From positions 2,108,001 through 2,172,000 of the forward strand of contig JAPYXD010000250.1 in the NCBI GenBank assembly GCA_030998225.1: a DNA stretch of 64,000 nucleotides, given 5' to 3'. The notes below the pieces were generated by a model, which worked only from the letters and a program-made list of their open reading frames with translations, was not told where the DNA came from and ran no database searches. Every line of letters starts with the position of its first letter. The first letter of the stretch is position 1. Made by a program: the position numbers and the translations under genes. Positions 1 to 11,830 of the stretch are shown here, in pieces. The stretch is from Diplolepis rosae (lineage: Eukaryota; Arthropoda; Insecta; Hymenoptera; Diplolepididae).

Positions 1-316
1 CATCGGATCCAGTAATTCCTTCTTTTCAAATAAAATACTAATACTATCAATTGAGCGCGAAAACAACTCAACTTTGTCTACCAATACTAAGCTTTCCACC
101 ACACTTTCATATACAGGTAGTCTCGCTAGTCGTGCTAATTCACTCTTGACCTTGCCTTTCGTACCATGATTCTTGGTAGTTTTTGTTTATTCCGTGTCTT
201 AAACATTTTTGATTTGCCCTTTTTGCTCACCGTTTATCCTTCCATATATGAGCATGTCGTGCAAAAGCGTATCACTGTCTACATGTGTCCTGGCTGTCAT
301 CACAGCACTTTCATAC
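1..316. other. edge sequence without recognised gene
   Basis: No frame here is convincingly coding. A plus-strand frame at 166-444 is antisense to the more charged, protein-like minus frame at 317-565 and is not credited. I recognise no repeat or RNA gene. Confidence 0.4.
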
Positions 317-565
317 CTACAAAATATGGTTATCCTCCCTGGGCCTGTGATCGGGAGTCTTTTCCAATAAACTTCGATAACGCTCTTCGAATTCCTCGAA
401 ACGATGCAGAGGCATTTTTGGGTCCTCGCCTACGATCATTTTAAGCCTAAATTTTGCTGAGTCACTCACGAACGCATTACGCAGGTGTTCTTTCACATCC
501 ATAACATCCAATGAACTTTGACCGCGTCCTTGAAGCAAATGCTTCAATTTTCGATCACTTTTCAT
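317..565 (-). pseudogene. unrecognised charged ORF fragment, possibly gag-like
   Basis: An open minus-strand frame of 82 residues rich in E, K, R and D, containing the stretches LLQGRGQSSLDVMDVKEHL and RFEEFEERYRSLLEKT. The composition and amphipathic helical look are compatible with a capsid/gag fragment of a retroelement, but there is no zinc knuckle or other diagnostic motif. Downstream (lower coordinates) the frame decays into stops. The identity is a guess from composition; a decayed host exon is equally possible. Confidence 0.25.
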
Positions 566-698
566 AATCCAAATATTACACGAGATGACTAACGCGTATT
601 TTATAAAACATTCACGGTGTATCCCGCTTCTGAATTGAAGACGATCTAGGGATATTTTTGTAGCGCAAGTAAAGTCAATAGAAGGGCATAGATAGTTC

Positions 699-745
699 GT
701 ATTTTAGAGAAAATAATCCACACTATTATTTTCTCTAAAATACGC
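699..745. repeat. short palindrome (hairpin)
   Basis: The arm CGTATTTTAGAGAAAATAA and its reverse complement are separated by about 9 bases. It lies at the left part of the outer mariner. It may be a local inverted duplication; no function is evident. Confidence 0.6.
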
Positions 746-2511
746 TTTAAAACATATTATACAATTATCTCTTAAATAGCATTTTGTAAAAAATATTTTT
801 TGAAACCACGGATAAGTCGAAAATTTGTGCAGTCTTCGAATATGAATTTCGTCGTGGAACGAAAAATTAATTGTTTGTTTAGAGAAGGTTGAACTAGCCA
901 TAGCACAGTATTCTTTTGATTTTCGAAATTTCTTTCTGGGGATTTCAGCCTTGAAAATGAACCACGTGGATGACTCCAACCTAAAATAAATAATGATAAA
1001 TTGAAAGCTATTGTAGAGAATGACACATCTTAAACTACTCTTGAATTAGCATCGAAATTTAGTGTTTCTATCCTAACCATATTGGATCATTTGCATCAAA
1101 TGAGCAAAGTAAAAATGCTTGACAGATATGTTCCGCACGAATAAAATTAGCATCATATAAAAATACGTTTTGATGTTTGCGTTTCTTCGCTTTTGCAGTC
1201 ACTTGTTAATTCATTATAGCTTCATAAAACCTGACCAATCGATCATAGCAGAGACCTATTTAGCCAACTGGACAAAATGATAAACAATCTGGTAGACAAA
1301 CAGCCAAGATTAGTAAACAGAGACAGGCCAATTTTCCTCGATGATAATGCTCGCCCACAAACTGCAAATCAGACGCAATTAAAAATACTGGAATTGGATT
1401 TGTGAACTATCGATCATCCAACATATTCTCTGGACCTTACATTAACTTATTATCATTTGCTTTGAAGTTTGTATAACTTCTTACAAGGAAAGATATTCAC
1501 TTCCCAACAGGTTGCCGAAGATGCTTTCCACGCTTTTATCGGTTTTCGCTCTCCACGCTTCTATGCAAAAGGAATAGATAAATTATTGGATTGTCCCAGA
1601 AGTAATTGCTGATTTTTTTATACAGATTGAACATATTTTTTTAACTACAAGGAATGAACTTTAATCAATGATATATTTTCCATTTTGTTCAATAAATTTT
1701 TGCCATATTTCTGGTAACTTCGTAATTCCGCGCTCATAGAATTTCTGGTCATTATCGGCAAAAACCAAACAGACAGCATAGTCTTATTTTGATGCAATTC
1801 AGCTTTCGATGTTGTTTGTGGTGGTTCATCACGTTTGGACCATGATCGTTTTCAAATATCAAGTTTGTTAACGAGCCCAAGACTTTGTACATGACGGCCG
1901 ATTGTTGATTTTTGTTCTTTTAACATTTCTTTAATCTCTCGCACAGTTACATGACGATCCGACTCGATTATGGCTTTGATTTGGTCGTCATCAACTTCAT
2001 TTCACCGATCTGAACGATGCTCATCTGTGAGTGGAAAATCCTCATAAGAGAATTCATCAAACCAATTTCGACACTGTCTGTCTTTTAAGGCTTCCTCAAC
2101 ATACACATCACCTAACTTTTTAGCAGCCTGTGCTGCGTCCTTTCCTTTACGGAAATAAAAAAGCAAATTGTGACGAAAATGTTCGTTTTTACATTCCATC
2201 TTAAAGATGATGCCAAGCTAACAACTCTGAATGAAATTACGCGCAATTTTTTTTAAAGCAAGCTAAGAGTGACAGCCAATAAATGCCATAAGGAAAAATT
2301 CATGATATTGAAAGAAGCCATTCAAAAAGATGGTCAAAAACATTTTTTGTGTGAAATCGGCAATTACTTCCGGGACAACCCAATACCAGTGAAATAGCAA
2401 GTGTATCGATGCCTCAGAAGCACATTTTAAATAATTGAAATGTTATTTAATTTGAGAACAATAAAACAAGCTTTCGAATCCGAACTCCCAACTTCATACT
2501 TAATGACCCAA
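715..2511 (+). pseudogene. outer mariner transposase pseudogene (DD34D), split by a nested mariner
   Basis: Decayed mariner transposase, cut-and-paste at TA sites. Visible in order on the plus strand: an N-terminal remnant with YEFRRGT (near 840), SLENEPRG (near 950), the second helix-turn-helix with SILTILDHL (near 1070-1110), the catalytic block FLDDNARPQTANQTQ (near 1335), a worn copy of the third-aspartate block, and FYAKGIDKL (near 1560-1585). The last residues (CIDASEAHF, near 2410-2440) lie beyond the nested element. Stops and frameshifts occur throughout. The right end carries CCCAACTTCATACTT, the terminal sequence also seen in the mariner at 62.2-63.1 kb, so both belong to one subfamily. 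The left boundary is approximate. Confidence 0.85.
1586..2383 (-). mobile_element. nested mariner, internally deleted, with TIRs and TA duplication
   Basis: The termini read TTGGATTGTCCCAGAAGTAA on the left and TTGGGTTGTCCCGGAAGTAA reading inward from the right. A TA follows each end (1584-1585 and 2384-2385). The minus strand carries an N-terminal transposase part (2002-2199, starting MECKNEHFRHNLLFYF) and further worn pieces of the second DNA-binding helix, middle and C-terminus (1640-2000). The catalytic aspartates are lost to internal deletion, so the element is non-autonomous. It interrupts the C-terminal codons of the outer mariner, and removing it restores co-linearity. Confidence 0.88.
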
Positions 2512-2519
2512 TAATCACC

Positions 2520-3685
2520 AACAATGTTTAAACATGCCTCGCCTCTCTTTCTTGCACCTGTGCAATCTTATTTGTTTACATCTTATACATTATATTTTCT
2601 TTAAATTTCTTATCAGCTCAATATCTTCCAAAATGTCTTCTTTTCTTCACCGTTGAGTTCAATTCTGGTACTATTACGAATAAGCAAGAATATGTTTCTT
2701 AATTAATTTCTAAATCCGCAAACATTTTTTGAAACTATTTGTATTATTTTCGAAGAAGTTTCCTGAAACACGAGTAATTTTGCTCCTTGTGTAGAAACTA
2801 AAAAATGCTTCCTAATGTCTCATTCTAGAGGTCTTTCTAATTTTACAGATCTTCGGACCGCCTCTAATATATTATTATTCCACTGCTCAGTGCTATCTAG
2901 TTTCCCTGGTTGCTTGTTTCATTAAAAATAACTGAATTGTTAGAATAATGCGACGCATAATTCGAAGACATGATTGAATTTTCGTTTACCTGGTTTGCGC
3001 CAAGATGGCCTAAAGGAATTAAGTTACGCCCTTCACAACAACGCGTATTACTGGAAAAGAAATTGGAATTATTTCTATAACCTTGGCCTTTAAAACCAGC
3101 TCCACCATTATAATGATAATTTACATTATATTTAGCACGATTCGCTGTTGCTCTATAATTGTTTTGATATGTATTTGTGTCGTAATAACGCTCTCTAAAA
3201 TTGTTTTCGTAGGGAAAAGCATTCTCTTCACATACTTAAGGATAAGATCTTTGTTTTTAAAACGAGTTATAACCATAACTACTAGAACTTAAGTTTGAAG
3301 GGCCTGTTTAATCAAAAGCATCAAGCAGTTCTATTGAATTTTCATAAGCTTTAAAATTTCTGATGATAGTGACAGTTCGAACACCATCATTAAAATGTCT
3401 TGACAATTTTGAAACAATTTCGGTTCCTGACAGTAGTTGAATCAAGTCTTTGCCATTATTAATGATTTTAATCGCGTATACGACTCTATAAACTTTCCGT
3501 TAAGAATCTGTCTTCGAAATTGCAGTTCAGAGCTTATTTGAAAGCACACATTTTCATTCCACTACTTTTTAATGAATTTTTCTTTTAAAGAACTTATATT
3601 TTCATCCTCTCAAGAGAATAATTCCCATCTCTTTCTTGCTATGCCTTCTAAACATGCAAAAACTACATTATTAAAATAGTTACAT
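2520..3685 (-). pseudogene. Ty3/gypsy gag remnant (element A, C-terminal part)
   Basis: Reading right to left, degenerate frames give a capsid-like stretch containing FACLEGIARKRWELFS, then ELQFRRQILNGKFIESY, then an asparagine/tyrosine-rich tail (near 3000-3230). This order matches the end of capsid and the nucleocapsid tail in gypsy gag. I see no intact CCHC zinc knuckle. Below 2900 a worn stretch may be the start of the protease. Stops are frequent. The upstream half lies beyond the TIR element at 3689-4381. Confidence 0.6.
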
Positions 3686-3688
3686 ATA

Positions 3689-4381
3689 TGGGGCAAAATT
3701 CGTCAAATGTACCCGCCTAAAAACTTGTTGTCTCCGATATCCTTGAAAGTTCGCGAAATTATTGTCCAAGTGAACCTTTTTTAATTCCCCTAAGAAAACG
3801 TTTCTAGCACGACGGGTTGTCAGTATACAGGGGCTCGAATTTTCAACCTTTTACCACGCACGCTGATACTCAATTAACCATAACTTCTACAAAAGTTATC
3901 CAATTTGATTTTTTTATGGAGGTCTTGGAAACGTTTTTTCATCAGCTTTACGTCAAAGGCAATGGTTATAGATGAAAAAATTATTTGAGCTTTATTTTTT
4001 AATTTTAAACATATTTTTGAGTTTTTCTCCAAGTGCGGCCGTTATTTTTTTTCCAAAATTATGTTAAAAAAAAGCTTGACTTTTTCCCTTTAAAATAAGC
4101 TATGGTCGAAAGTGGGGCGAAAGAAATTGGTGGAGATATATAACAGTTCTAGCGCGCGGTTTCTGCGTCGCAGTGCAGCTAGGCGCCACGATTACGACGT
4201 ACCGTCCATTGGGAACTTATTTAATTGTACTTTGTATAATTTGTTCGTAAAACTGTTATTTTTGGCTGGTACGAAATCAAGAATAAAAATTAATTTATAA
4301 TTCGGGGTGATTTTTTAGTCTGAGTCCACTCGTCTCTCACAAAAAGTTTTTAGGCGGGTACACTTGACGAATTTTGCCCCA
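3689..4381. mobile_element. non-autonomous TIR element, ~690 bp
   Basis: The ends are a near-perfect 36 bp inverted repeat beginning TGGGGCAAAATTCGTCAAA. It lies inside the gypsy gag remnant. The target duplication is unclear (ATAT-rich on both sides). The only open frame inside (4112-4300, 62 residues) has no recognisable domain. The superfamily is not assignable from the ends alone. Confidence 0.8.
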
Positions 4382-4389
4382 GATATCAA

Positions 4390-5035
4390 TGGCGCCAATA
4401 TAGCGTTCAGGTCTCTTAAGAAACGCATGGGTGTTTCGCGCTTTTGCGCTGAGAAGTTTGGCATGGGATATTTCTTTAGCCAGGGTGAGACTGCCGGAGA
4501 ACTTCCCAGATTTCTTTGTTACTTATTTTTTAAAGTAAACTGGTGATCTTTCAGATTCTTTAGTCTTTCCTCGTAAATCATTTTTTAGTGATTAAATCAC
4601 CTCTCAAGCAGTGGAGCTTATCAGATTCCTCACTCAGTGTATTTACTTTAGTTTCAACATCTCTTACATTTTTTCTAATTATAGATTCTTAGTCTGACGC
4701 TCGGCTTTGCGCATATGCATCGAACTGTCTATTCTATTCACTAATAAGTCAGTGAATCGCTCAGTCTATCTGTTAGTTCATTCTTTTAGATCTGATTCTT
4801 TTTTTGAGTTCTTCTATACTTTATCGATTAATTTATATTGATTACTCGCCACGCTTTTACTTTTGGCGCGGATTGATTTTAACTTTAGCAACATTTGATC
4901 CAATTCGGCAATATCTTTTTTGTTAGAATTAATTATATCGTCTGCACGCAAAGATGAACAACATCATTCACTGATTACATTTGTCCATTGCGCTTTGTGT
5001 GTGGCTACACATATTAGCAAAACACTAAACGTCAG
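4390..5035 (-). pseudogene. N-terminal region of gypsy element A: membrane-like segment plus coiled-coil frames
   Basis: On the minus strand, starting near 5035, a hydrophobic stretch (LTLTFSVLLICVA) is followed by K/E/L-rich, coiled-coil-like sequence (DIAELDQMLLKLKSIRAK) and then decayed frames leading towards the gag remnant. A similar arrangement, hydrophobic start then coiled coil just upstream of gag, recurs at 53.0-53.4 kb. Stops break the reading frame. It could be the gag N-terminus or a separate small ORF. Confidence 0.4.
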
Positions 5036-5040
5036 AGTCA

Positions 5041-6900
5041 GCTGAATATCGTGAATTCGTCAGCTGATTTTTGACGTTCTGGGATTCTATATGCAAAGCC
5101 ATTTCCTTTACTTTTCAAGAAAGTTATAATATTGAAATTCAAATTAATGCACACGGTGGCAAATAATTTTGGACCAGACATAAAGATAATTTCACCAGGA
5201 CTTCTGGGTTCCTCAATACGAGCACGCAAGGATATCGTACAAAAAGTGGCTACAGGGAATACAATTTTACGATTTTCTGAGAAGAATTTTCAAATTTCAC
5301 GGATGCTTCCTATTCAAAAACCTTCGCCTCCATGTTCCAGCGCCAGTTGAAACATTACACTTTTCGTGCCACTAAATTCCATGACCCCTTAAAAAAAAAG
5401 GGTCAGGCAAGAGTCAGCACGCCCAACTTAGTGTAGTGCTGTCTGCCTTCCTGAACGAAACGGGGCATGAAAACTTGGCGGTGGTCATCCTAGTGGATAT
5501 ACTCAATTTATATCTGTCTATTGCTTATAATTCCGTGTCTAAACTAATTCTCATTGATTGTGGACTGTGGGCAATCAAAAGATGCTAAAATATGGATATC
5601 TACAATTCTGATACTTCTTTATATATGAGTGAATTCTGAAATCTTCACTTTTTTATTCAATATTCATTATTACTTCCATTTTTCAGACCATTCTGATAAA
5701 GACTGAATCGTCTCATTGTGTGTAAAATATGGGTTTAAATATTGTATTGAAAACAGAATCATAAATTAATTCTGAATTCGCATGAGAATATGCATCTGGA
5801 GATTCATTTGGCAAATAATTCATTTGAAATAATTCTGAAAAATACATAAAATTTTCACAAGACAATCTAGGTATTTAGGTATCAATGGAGGGTTTGAATA
5901 ATCAAAAAATACATGAAGTTGACCATACAAATCGCACAAAATTACACAATAACTGTCTTTGGTATGATGCAAAACTGATGAAACATGTGTATATAGTTTC
6001 TTTTTAGTCTTATATTACCTACTTCGTTACTACTTTTTATATCTAACAGTATATTAATATCTATCTTGACGTTTTCAATATCTCTTATTTCTACTAGTTT
6101 TTTATTTTCCCTTAATCTATTTTATATTCTAATATATTTTTCATCGTACGCCTTTTCTCTTCCCAGTTGGCTCACACGTACTTCCATCTAGTTTTAACCG
6201 GTTCGGTCAGGTAGTTCCTTTGCCTATCATCCCTTCCCAGGCAGATTGTATCGTAGAGTAAGGAGGTCTCCTGGGCGATTGGATGGCTTCAAACACTGAA
6301 TTTTCAATTTTGGGCCTCTAATTTGGACTATCTTAGAGATAAAGTGTGTCCGTGTCCAAAGAAATAAAAATAAATGTGATTTTAGGTGGAGTGTACTGTC
6401 CGTCTGAAAATAAAAATGTGTCTCTTGTATTCTTCTTTGTCATCTGTGAATAAAAATAAATTCTTGACTCTCATAATATTTAATCTGGTTCAGTTGTAAA
6501 TGCATAGTAAAACGTGAATCTCGGTATTTTCGTTAGTTGTCAATGTATGTTTTTAAATGTTTAATGTTCCACTTTCCTAAACTTTTTCCATTTTCGTTTT
6601 TTAATTCGTGAATTGTATGTTAAATTTTTTGTTTTTATAATAAAAAGATCTTCAAAACTTTGACTCAACTTTGCTGCGGAATTTTCTGCTCTATTAGATA
6701 GTCATAGCTTTTTCCCAGACTTTATCTCCTACTGTAAACTCTATTTCTATACATTCCTCATTGTAATATTTATTAATCTAAATTTTTAAGGACTTTTGAT
6801 TCTCAAGGGTCTTTGTTTGGCAGCTGTCATAATAAGAGGTGTCATTTTTTGATAGATGACAACTAAAAACTATGCCATTAAGAAAAATGAAACAATATAC
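5041..6900. other. AT-rich sequence, no recognised gene
   Basis: Two opposed short frames overlap near 5038-5350 and neither shows a known domain. The stretch 6330-6470 is rich in AATAAAAATAAA motifs. The segment 6170-6300 is more GC-rich and may be a decayed LTR or UTR, but I cannot prove it. Confidence 0.4.
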
Positions 6901-6904
6901 GCTT

Positions 6905-7480
6905 TAAAAATGCATTAAGATTGTTAAAATTCACTACAAGAATGCATGAAAATGAACCTGAATTCTACCGAAAAATCATTGGGCCTTATTTTTTTTGAAA
7001 ATGAAGCTGGAGCGGCTGTTTTGGTGTATGGATTGCGCTATCGAACCATGATTAACGAATTTTTATGGCGAGAATTGGGAGATATGCATGTGGACCATGT
7101 TTATTTCCAACAAGACGGCACTACTTGCCGCACAGATGGCGAAACTATTGGTCTTTTGCATGGAAAGTTTCAAGGCCGAGTGGTTTCTCGAAACGGCGAT
7201 TATAATTGGCCGCCGAGATCATCCGATTTAACACCTCTATTCTTTTTTCTTTGGGGTTACGTGAAAGATAAGGTTTATGCTGATGCTCCTCAGTAAATTC
7301 AAGAACCCAAAGAGAAGATTCATGCCATTATCGGCAAAATAGAGCCCCAAATGTGCTACAATGAATGGAAAACTCCATCAAATGAGCATGGGTCTGCAAA
7401 CGTAGCCGTGGAGGCCATACGAATGATATTGTTTTCCATTATTAATGGCAAATTGGCTCTAATTAGAAAACCCTGTAATA
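6905..7480 (+). pseudogene. DD41D IS630-Tc1-mariner transposase remnant, copy 1
   Basis: The frame at 6946-7296 contains ENEAGAAVLVYG, YFQQDGTTC and NWPPRSSDLTPL. Counting from the FQQD aspartate, the third acidic position falls 41 residues later, but it reads F instead of D, so this copy is catalytically dead. The start of the domain, including the first aspartate block, is missing. The right end at about 7457-7478 reads TCTAATTAGAAAACCCTGTA, a decayed version of the terminus seen in the copy at 29.8 kb. Stops and shifts follow 7296. Confidence 0.8.
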
Positions 7481-7499
7481 TTCATTTGTTTTCTCTGTT

Positions 7500-8688
7500 A
7501 ATTCAAGTATTTATCTTTCTAATGAGGCGGCACAAAGTGAAATCATTGCCCAATTTATATATACAAATCGTTTTCGATTATTGTATTGACTTTTAACTTT
7601 GGCACTGATGTAATTAAATTGTCTTTTACCATATGACCTATTTTAAGTGGAATCACTACCTGTTCTATTATCTTTACTTCCTGTTCATTTGCGAATATCA
7701 ATTCATTGGATAGTGGTTGTGAAAGTTTTATAATTCAATACATTAATTTTTTGGATATCATTTAGCACTGTTTATAAATGTGTCGCACCTGTTTCTATCA
7801 AAGTTTTTTGCAAAATTCGTTTTAATATGAAATATGGTGTTGTTAGATGCTTCTGCGAGTTATTGTCCTCAACTAACAATAATGAAAGACCGGTCGTTTC
7901 GAACTGGGACGGGTACGATAGAGGAAAATCTGTTTCTTTACTACTCTAAGGTCTGATCGGTATCTAGACGCTAAGAGGACTGCGGATTCATTTTTGCCTC
8001 AATCTACTTTACTCATTTATCGCGAAGTGAACATGGTGGGATTTTCTGGTGATTGGAGAACATATGATCAGACAAAGGTGAAAATGGTAGGGATGATTAA
8101 GGAATTTGCATAAATGCTGATGTGGCTTTTGCACCATTTGCTGATTCTTGAATGTCAAATATTTCTTCCGTCTTTCTACACGTATCATGAGAAAGGAAAT
8201 GCGTTCATTGATTTATAATATTTGATGCATGGTCAACAAGTTGTAGAAACTATTTTAGTTTCCAATACATTTCAGAGTAAATTGAAAAAATATTGGATTA
8301 GTCTAGGTTTATAATCATTGTATGTATCAAAAGCTTCAGCATAACCCTTTAGTTATTCAGATGAATCTTAGGTTTTAGCGAAAAAGGCACGTGGCTTTTC
8401 TTACGGAACATCAGTTGGCTAAATCATTTCAAAAAGGATAGCTGCACGAGAAGGAGATATAATTATGGAATGTATGCTGCTCTCGCAATGTACAGCAGAG
8501 CACATTGAGATATTCCTGAAAGAGATGGGTACCTTAAAAATGTGTATCAATTAGGGTGTAACTTGTTTATATTTGATTTATAGTTAATAAAGTTACCAAT
8601 AATAAGTTAATGTTAATGAAGCCATGTAAATAACCTCTTTCCACCTTATTAGGTTATTATCATTGCATTACTGTATTACTAACAGGCG
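7500..8688. other. no recognised gene
   Basis: Degenerate plus-strand frames between 7970 and 8530 look vaguely coding (for example near 8440, REGDIIMECMLLSQC) but have several stops and no identifiable domain. Confidence 0.35.
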
Positions 8689-8988
8689 GAGTGACTCAAG
8701 GGCTCATTAATGTATGTACAATTAACATGCGGACTGGAAGATGTTCTACTTTATTACTTATTACTAAATTCTCAACCGATCTTTCGTCGAAAGGTAATGC
8801 AAAAAATAGCAATGTAATAAAATGGAAGAATAAAAGGGAAAAAGAAAAAGCAAGAGAGAGAATGAGGGAGAGATTCCAACACACGTACACCCATGCACTG
8901 TATGTCTTTGCAGCTTTCTGCCGTTTTTATTTCGTCTTTGGTTCACCCATACACATTTTCAATATATCCGTCTCTTTTAGGAATAGAT

Positions 8989-9020
8989 ACATATACACAC
9001 ATACATATACATATACATAG
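8989..9020. repeat. (CATATA)n-type microsatellite
   Basis: A run of imperfect ACATATAC repeats. Overlapping open frames on both strands around 8691-9020 are low-complexity artefacts. Confidence 0.8.
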
Positions 9021-9039
9021 ATGCATATATAATACTTGA

Positions 9040-9747
9040 ATACATTTGTCAAATTTGGAAAATTCCACGACGGATGGGCTGGTGGTTCACCACGTCGAGT
9101 GCCAATGGATGGGCGCTCCCATGATTGGTCCTCGGCGAAACGTAGTGCTCGGCGTCAGGTGCCCCTGACCGAGTTATACCTGGGGCGGCCATTGATCGTC
9201 GTCCGCGACGAACCAACGAGCAGGCCGGTGCTTCCCCACGTCGAGTGCCAATGGATGGGCCCTCGCATGATTGGTCCTCGGCGAAGCATAGACCTCGGCG
9301 TCAGGTGCTCCTGACCGAGTTCTACCTGGAGCAGCCACCGATCCTGCCCGCAGGAATCCAGACGCACGACCAAAACGACCCGAACACTCTCGAACTACGA
9401 TGCTCCGGCCCGATGACCGGTCTACGATCGAAGCGTCTGCCAGACCTGTGCCCACACATACGCGCACACCACCGGCGTATTTCTCACATCACACACACAC
9501 AAACGCACACACCCATTCCACTCATCACGCACACTGACACCGGCAAATCTAACCTATTTGTAAATACACTCACACCACTTTTATCTGTAACCATTTATAT
9601 TTTATTTTCAAATTGAATAAATCCATTTTGTTATTTTCTTATAAATTCCTCATGACTCGATTATTTCATCACCTACTCCCCCACTCCTACCGAACCCTGG
9701 CTGGCTGAAGCGTCTGGCAGCAAGGGGGAAAGTAGGGATGTTACAAA
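9040..9747. mobile_element. LTR-like segment of a gypsy-type element
   Basis: Ends at about 9747 with GGGATGTTACA, the same terminal motif as other LTRs in this window. The last ~95 bases (9650-9745) match, in opposite orientation, the segment at 11249-11335. It contains a GC-rich block, a GT/CA-rich tract (9480-9545) and a tandem duplication. The left end is not resolved. Confidence 0.55.
9091..9335 (+). repeat. 146 bp tandem duplication, two copies
   Basis: CACGTCGAGTGCCAATGGAT starts a ~100 bp block at 9091 that is repeated from 9237 with about 90% similarity by eye. It is GC-rich relative to its surroundings and lies inside the LTR-like segment. Confidence 0.8.
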
Positions 9748-9749
9748 AT

Positions 9750-10335
9750 AACCTTCAAATAATTTAGTTATGGTAAAATCAAGGTCACCGGCACACTCCT
9801 CTGACGTAAAAGATCAACATAAAATCTACAACTTTTGTTAGGATCATTTCTGGTCAAACTCAATGGCTTCAAAAATATTCAGGTGTCCTGATCTTCCTGG
9901 TACACCTTGTATGTGGGGAATTTTTTCTCAACCGGACACCCCCTGCTGTCTAAAATTGGTTTTCATTTAAAAAATCGTGTTCAGGGTCAAAATTTAGAAA
10001 ATTTCATCTAGTTTTTAAGACCGTTGGGTGGTTTTTGAAACTCAATATGGTCGACCTCATATGGCTTCGAGAGTCAGGAAAAACATAGATGAACAAATTA
10101 CTTTCCAAAAACAAATTATGAAAGTGTCGATTTGAAATACTCCTTTTGGGCTTAAATTCTACGTTTGCATAACTACTTTGATGAAACATATGACACATTG
10201 CGAAATTTAAAATGGTGGATCCAATATGGCGGCTGTATGCAAACTATTATGCTCCTTGCATTTAAATTTCCTCAAATTGGCTTAGAAATGATTACTTGAG
10301 GATTTTCGAAGTCGCTGATCACCTGTTCCCTCTGA
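9750..10335. other. no recognised gene
   Basis: Unique-looking AT-rich sequence between an LTR-like end and a minisatellite. The open frame at 10004-10198 (minus) shows no domain. Confidence 0.35.
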
Positions 10336-10339
10336 AGAA

Positions 10340-10610
10340 ACAATTGAGGATCACTAAGACCGAAGTTTACTTCTTCTCTCTGAAAAAGTGACTGAGGATC
10401 GTTAAGGCAGCCAACTGAGGATAGCAGAGGCAGAGCACCACTTGTTTTCTCATGAAGAGCAACTGAGGATCACAGTCAGAAATTCACTTTTTTCCTTTAA
10501 AGAAGCAATTGAGGATCACTAAGACCGAGCTTCACTTGTTCTCTGTAAAAAAAACAACTGAAGATCGTTGAGGCTGAGCTCCACTCGTTCTTTCTCAAGG
10601 AGCAACCAGA
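10340..10610 (+). repeat. minisatellite, ~48 bp unit, about six copies
   Basis: The unit resembles CAATTGAGGATCACTAAGAC followed by CCGAGCTTCACTTGTTCTCT. Copies begin near 10342, 10388 (short), 10410, 10457, 10507 and 10555. One copy is truncated to about 22 bp. The unit length of 48 would preserve frame, but stops make coding unlikely. Confidence 0.8.
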
Positions 10611-10839
10611 TCGTTACAGGACTACGTTTAGAATCAGTTACTTACAGAACTACTGTTTTATTGAGTGATTTGACCATTATTAAGGTTGCATTCCACGAAG
10701 TTTTCATTTTAAGTTTTTTTTTCACTTTAATATCCTATATGCCTAATACAATCAATCAATGTACTGTATTCCCTGTAGTATATAACTATAAGGAAAACTC
10801 AGGACTAAAACATAAGAGCATAGTATTCATATCAGATAG

Positions 10840-11250
10840 CCTTATGAGACAGCTCCTCAGTGCCCCTCCGGCCTCCTCCATTACCGTGGTGGGATCAATG
10901 TCCATGATCTCCACCTCGACCATGGAAACGAGGAGGCGGACGGATCCACTCTCTCTAACAACATCACGAAATGCAGAGTGTAGCCTCCCTCTGTCCTTTG
11001 CAGCACACTTTATTTACACCAAAAGGTTCTTTGAGCGTATCTCCTTGATTCCCCGGATAATGGCACCCAGTTTTCCAGGGTTGACGCGACTTTCGAGTCT
11101 CTTGAGTATGGCCCTCCCAAATGGTAAAGAACATATTCTTTTTCGTCCTGCAGAAAATCTGCATCTTCTTCAGGACCCCCTCCACGTTCTGCAGCATCTC
11201 GATTTCCCTTCCATGCCTTTCATGAAGCAAAACCGGGAGATCGTTACACA
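10840..11250 (-). pseudogene. R1-clade non-LTR retrotransposon ORF1 (gag-like) fragment
   Basis: On the minus strand, frames contain AIIRGIKEIRSKNLL, then AAKDRGRLHSAFRDVV, then VRLLVSMVEVEIMDID. This order (a GDLLLE-type repeat region, then an internal region ending in a conserved I/L-x-D-[IL]-D before the zinc-knuckle part) is known from R1-like ORF1 proteins. The fragment carries a frameshift, and the knuckles are absent. It is cut at 11249 by an LTR boundary. A 251-residue plus-strand open frame over the same bases (10568-11323) is an antisense shadow. Confidence 0.6.
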
Positions 11251-11830
11251 TGTAACATCCCTACTTTCCCCCTGGTTGCCAGACGCTTCAGTTAGACAGG
11301 GTTCGGTAGGATTGGGGGAGTAGGTGAAGAAATAATTCGCTGAGTCAATTGATTACATTTACAAATTATGTTTATTTAGCAAAAAAAGATAGAAAAGATA
11401 TAAAAAAAGATAAATATACTAATAGGTTAAGTCGGAAGTTGTGTGTGCGTGAATGTGTGTGAATGAATATAAACTTAAAGAGGTTTGGTGTGGACCAGTG
11501 TGCTCAGATCGGACACGCCAACCATGCGCACACAATTACAGGCTACGTCCGTGTGAATAAAGTAGGAGCTGTAAGTTTGGTTGCGCGCGCAACTGACTTC
11601 TCCTCTTCTGAATTGGAAAACTCGGAGATGCTCGAAAATCTTCGGGAAACTTCGGCTCTCTCCTTATTTCGTCTATATATAGCATATATGAACTAAAGTA
11701 AAAGCAAGCGTTCCCTAACTTTTTGAGTTTCTGTGATTTCTTCGATTCGATGTCTCGTGCATCTCGTCGTCTGCTCGCCCGGCGACTTCTGTTTACAAAA
11801 TTTGACAGCTAACAAATTTTGTAAAAAATC
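11249..11830. mobile_element. LTR-like segment (TGTAACATCCC terminus)
   Basis: Begins TGTAACATCCCTACTTTCC at 11249, the inverted counterpart of the 9747 end. It contains a GT-rich tract (11435-11465) and a TATA-like TCTATATATAG near 11670. The far end is not located. It could be a solo LTR or one end of a disrupted element. Confidence 0.55.

Noticed and set aside
8691..9020. 109-residue frame rich in K/R/E and Y/T, with an opposing minus-strand frame
   Set aside because: Produced by purine-rich and (CATATA)n low-complexity sequence on both strands.
10568..11323. 251-residue open frame, the longest plus-strand ORF in its area
   Set aside because: It is antisense to an R1-type ORF1 fragment on the minus strand and runs across the minisatellite and an LTR boundary; no domain.
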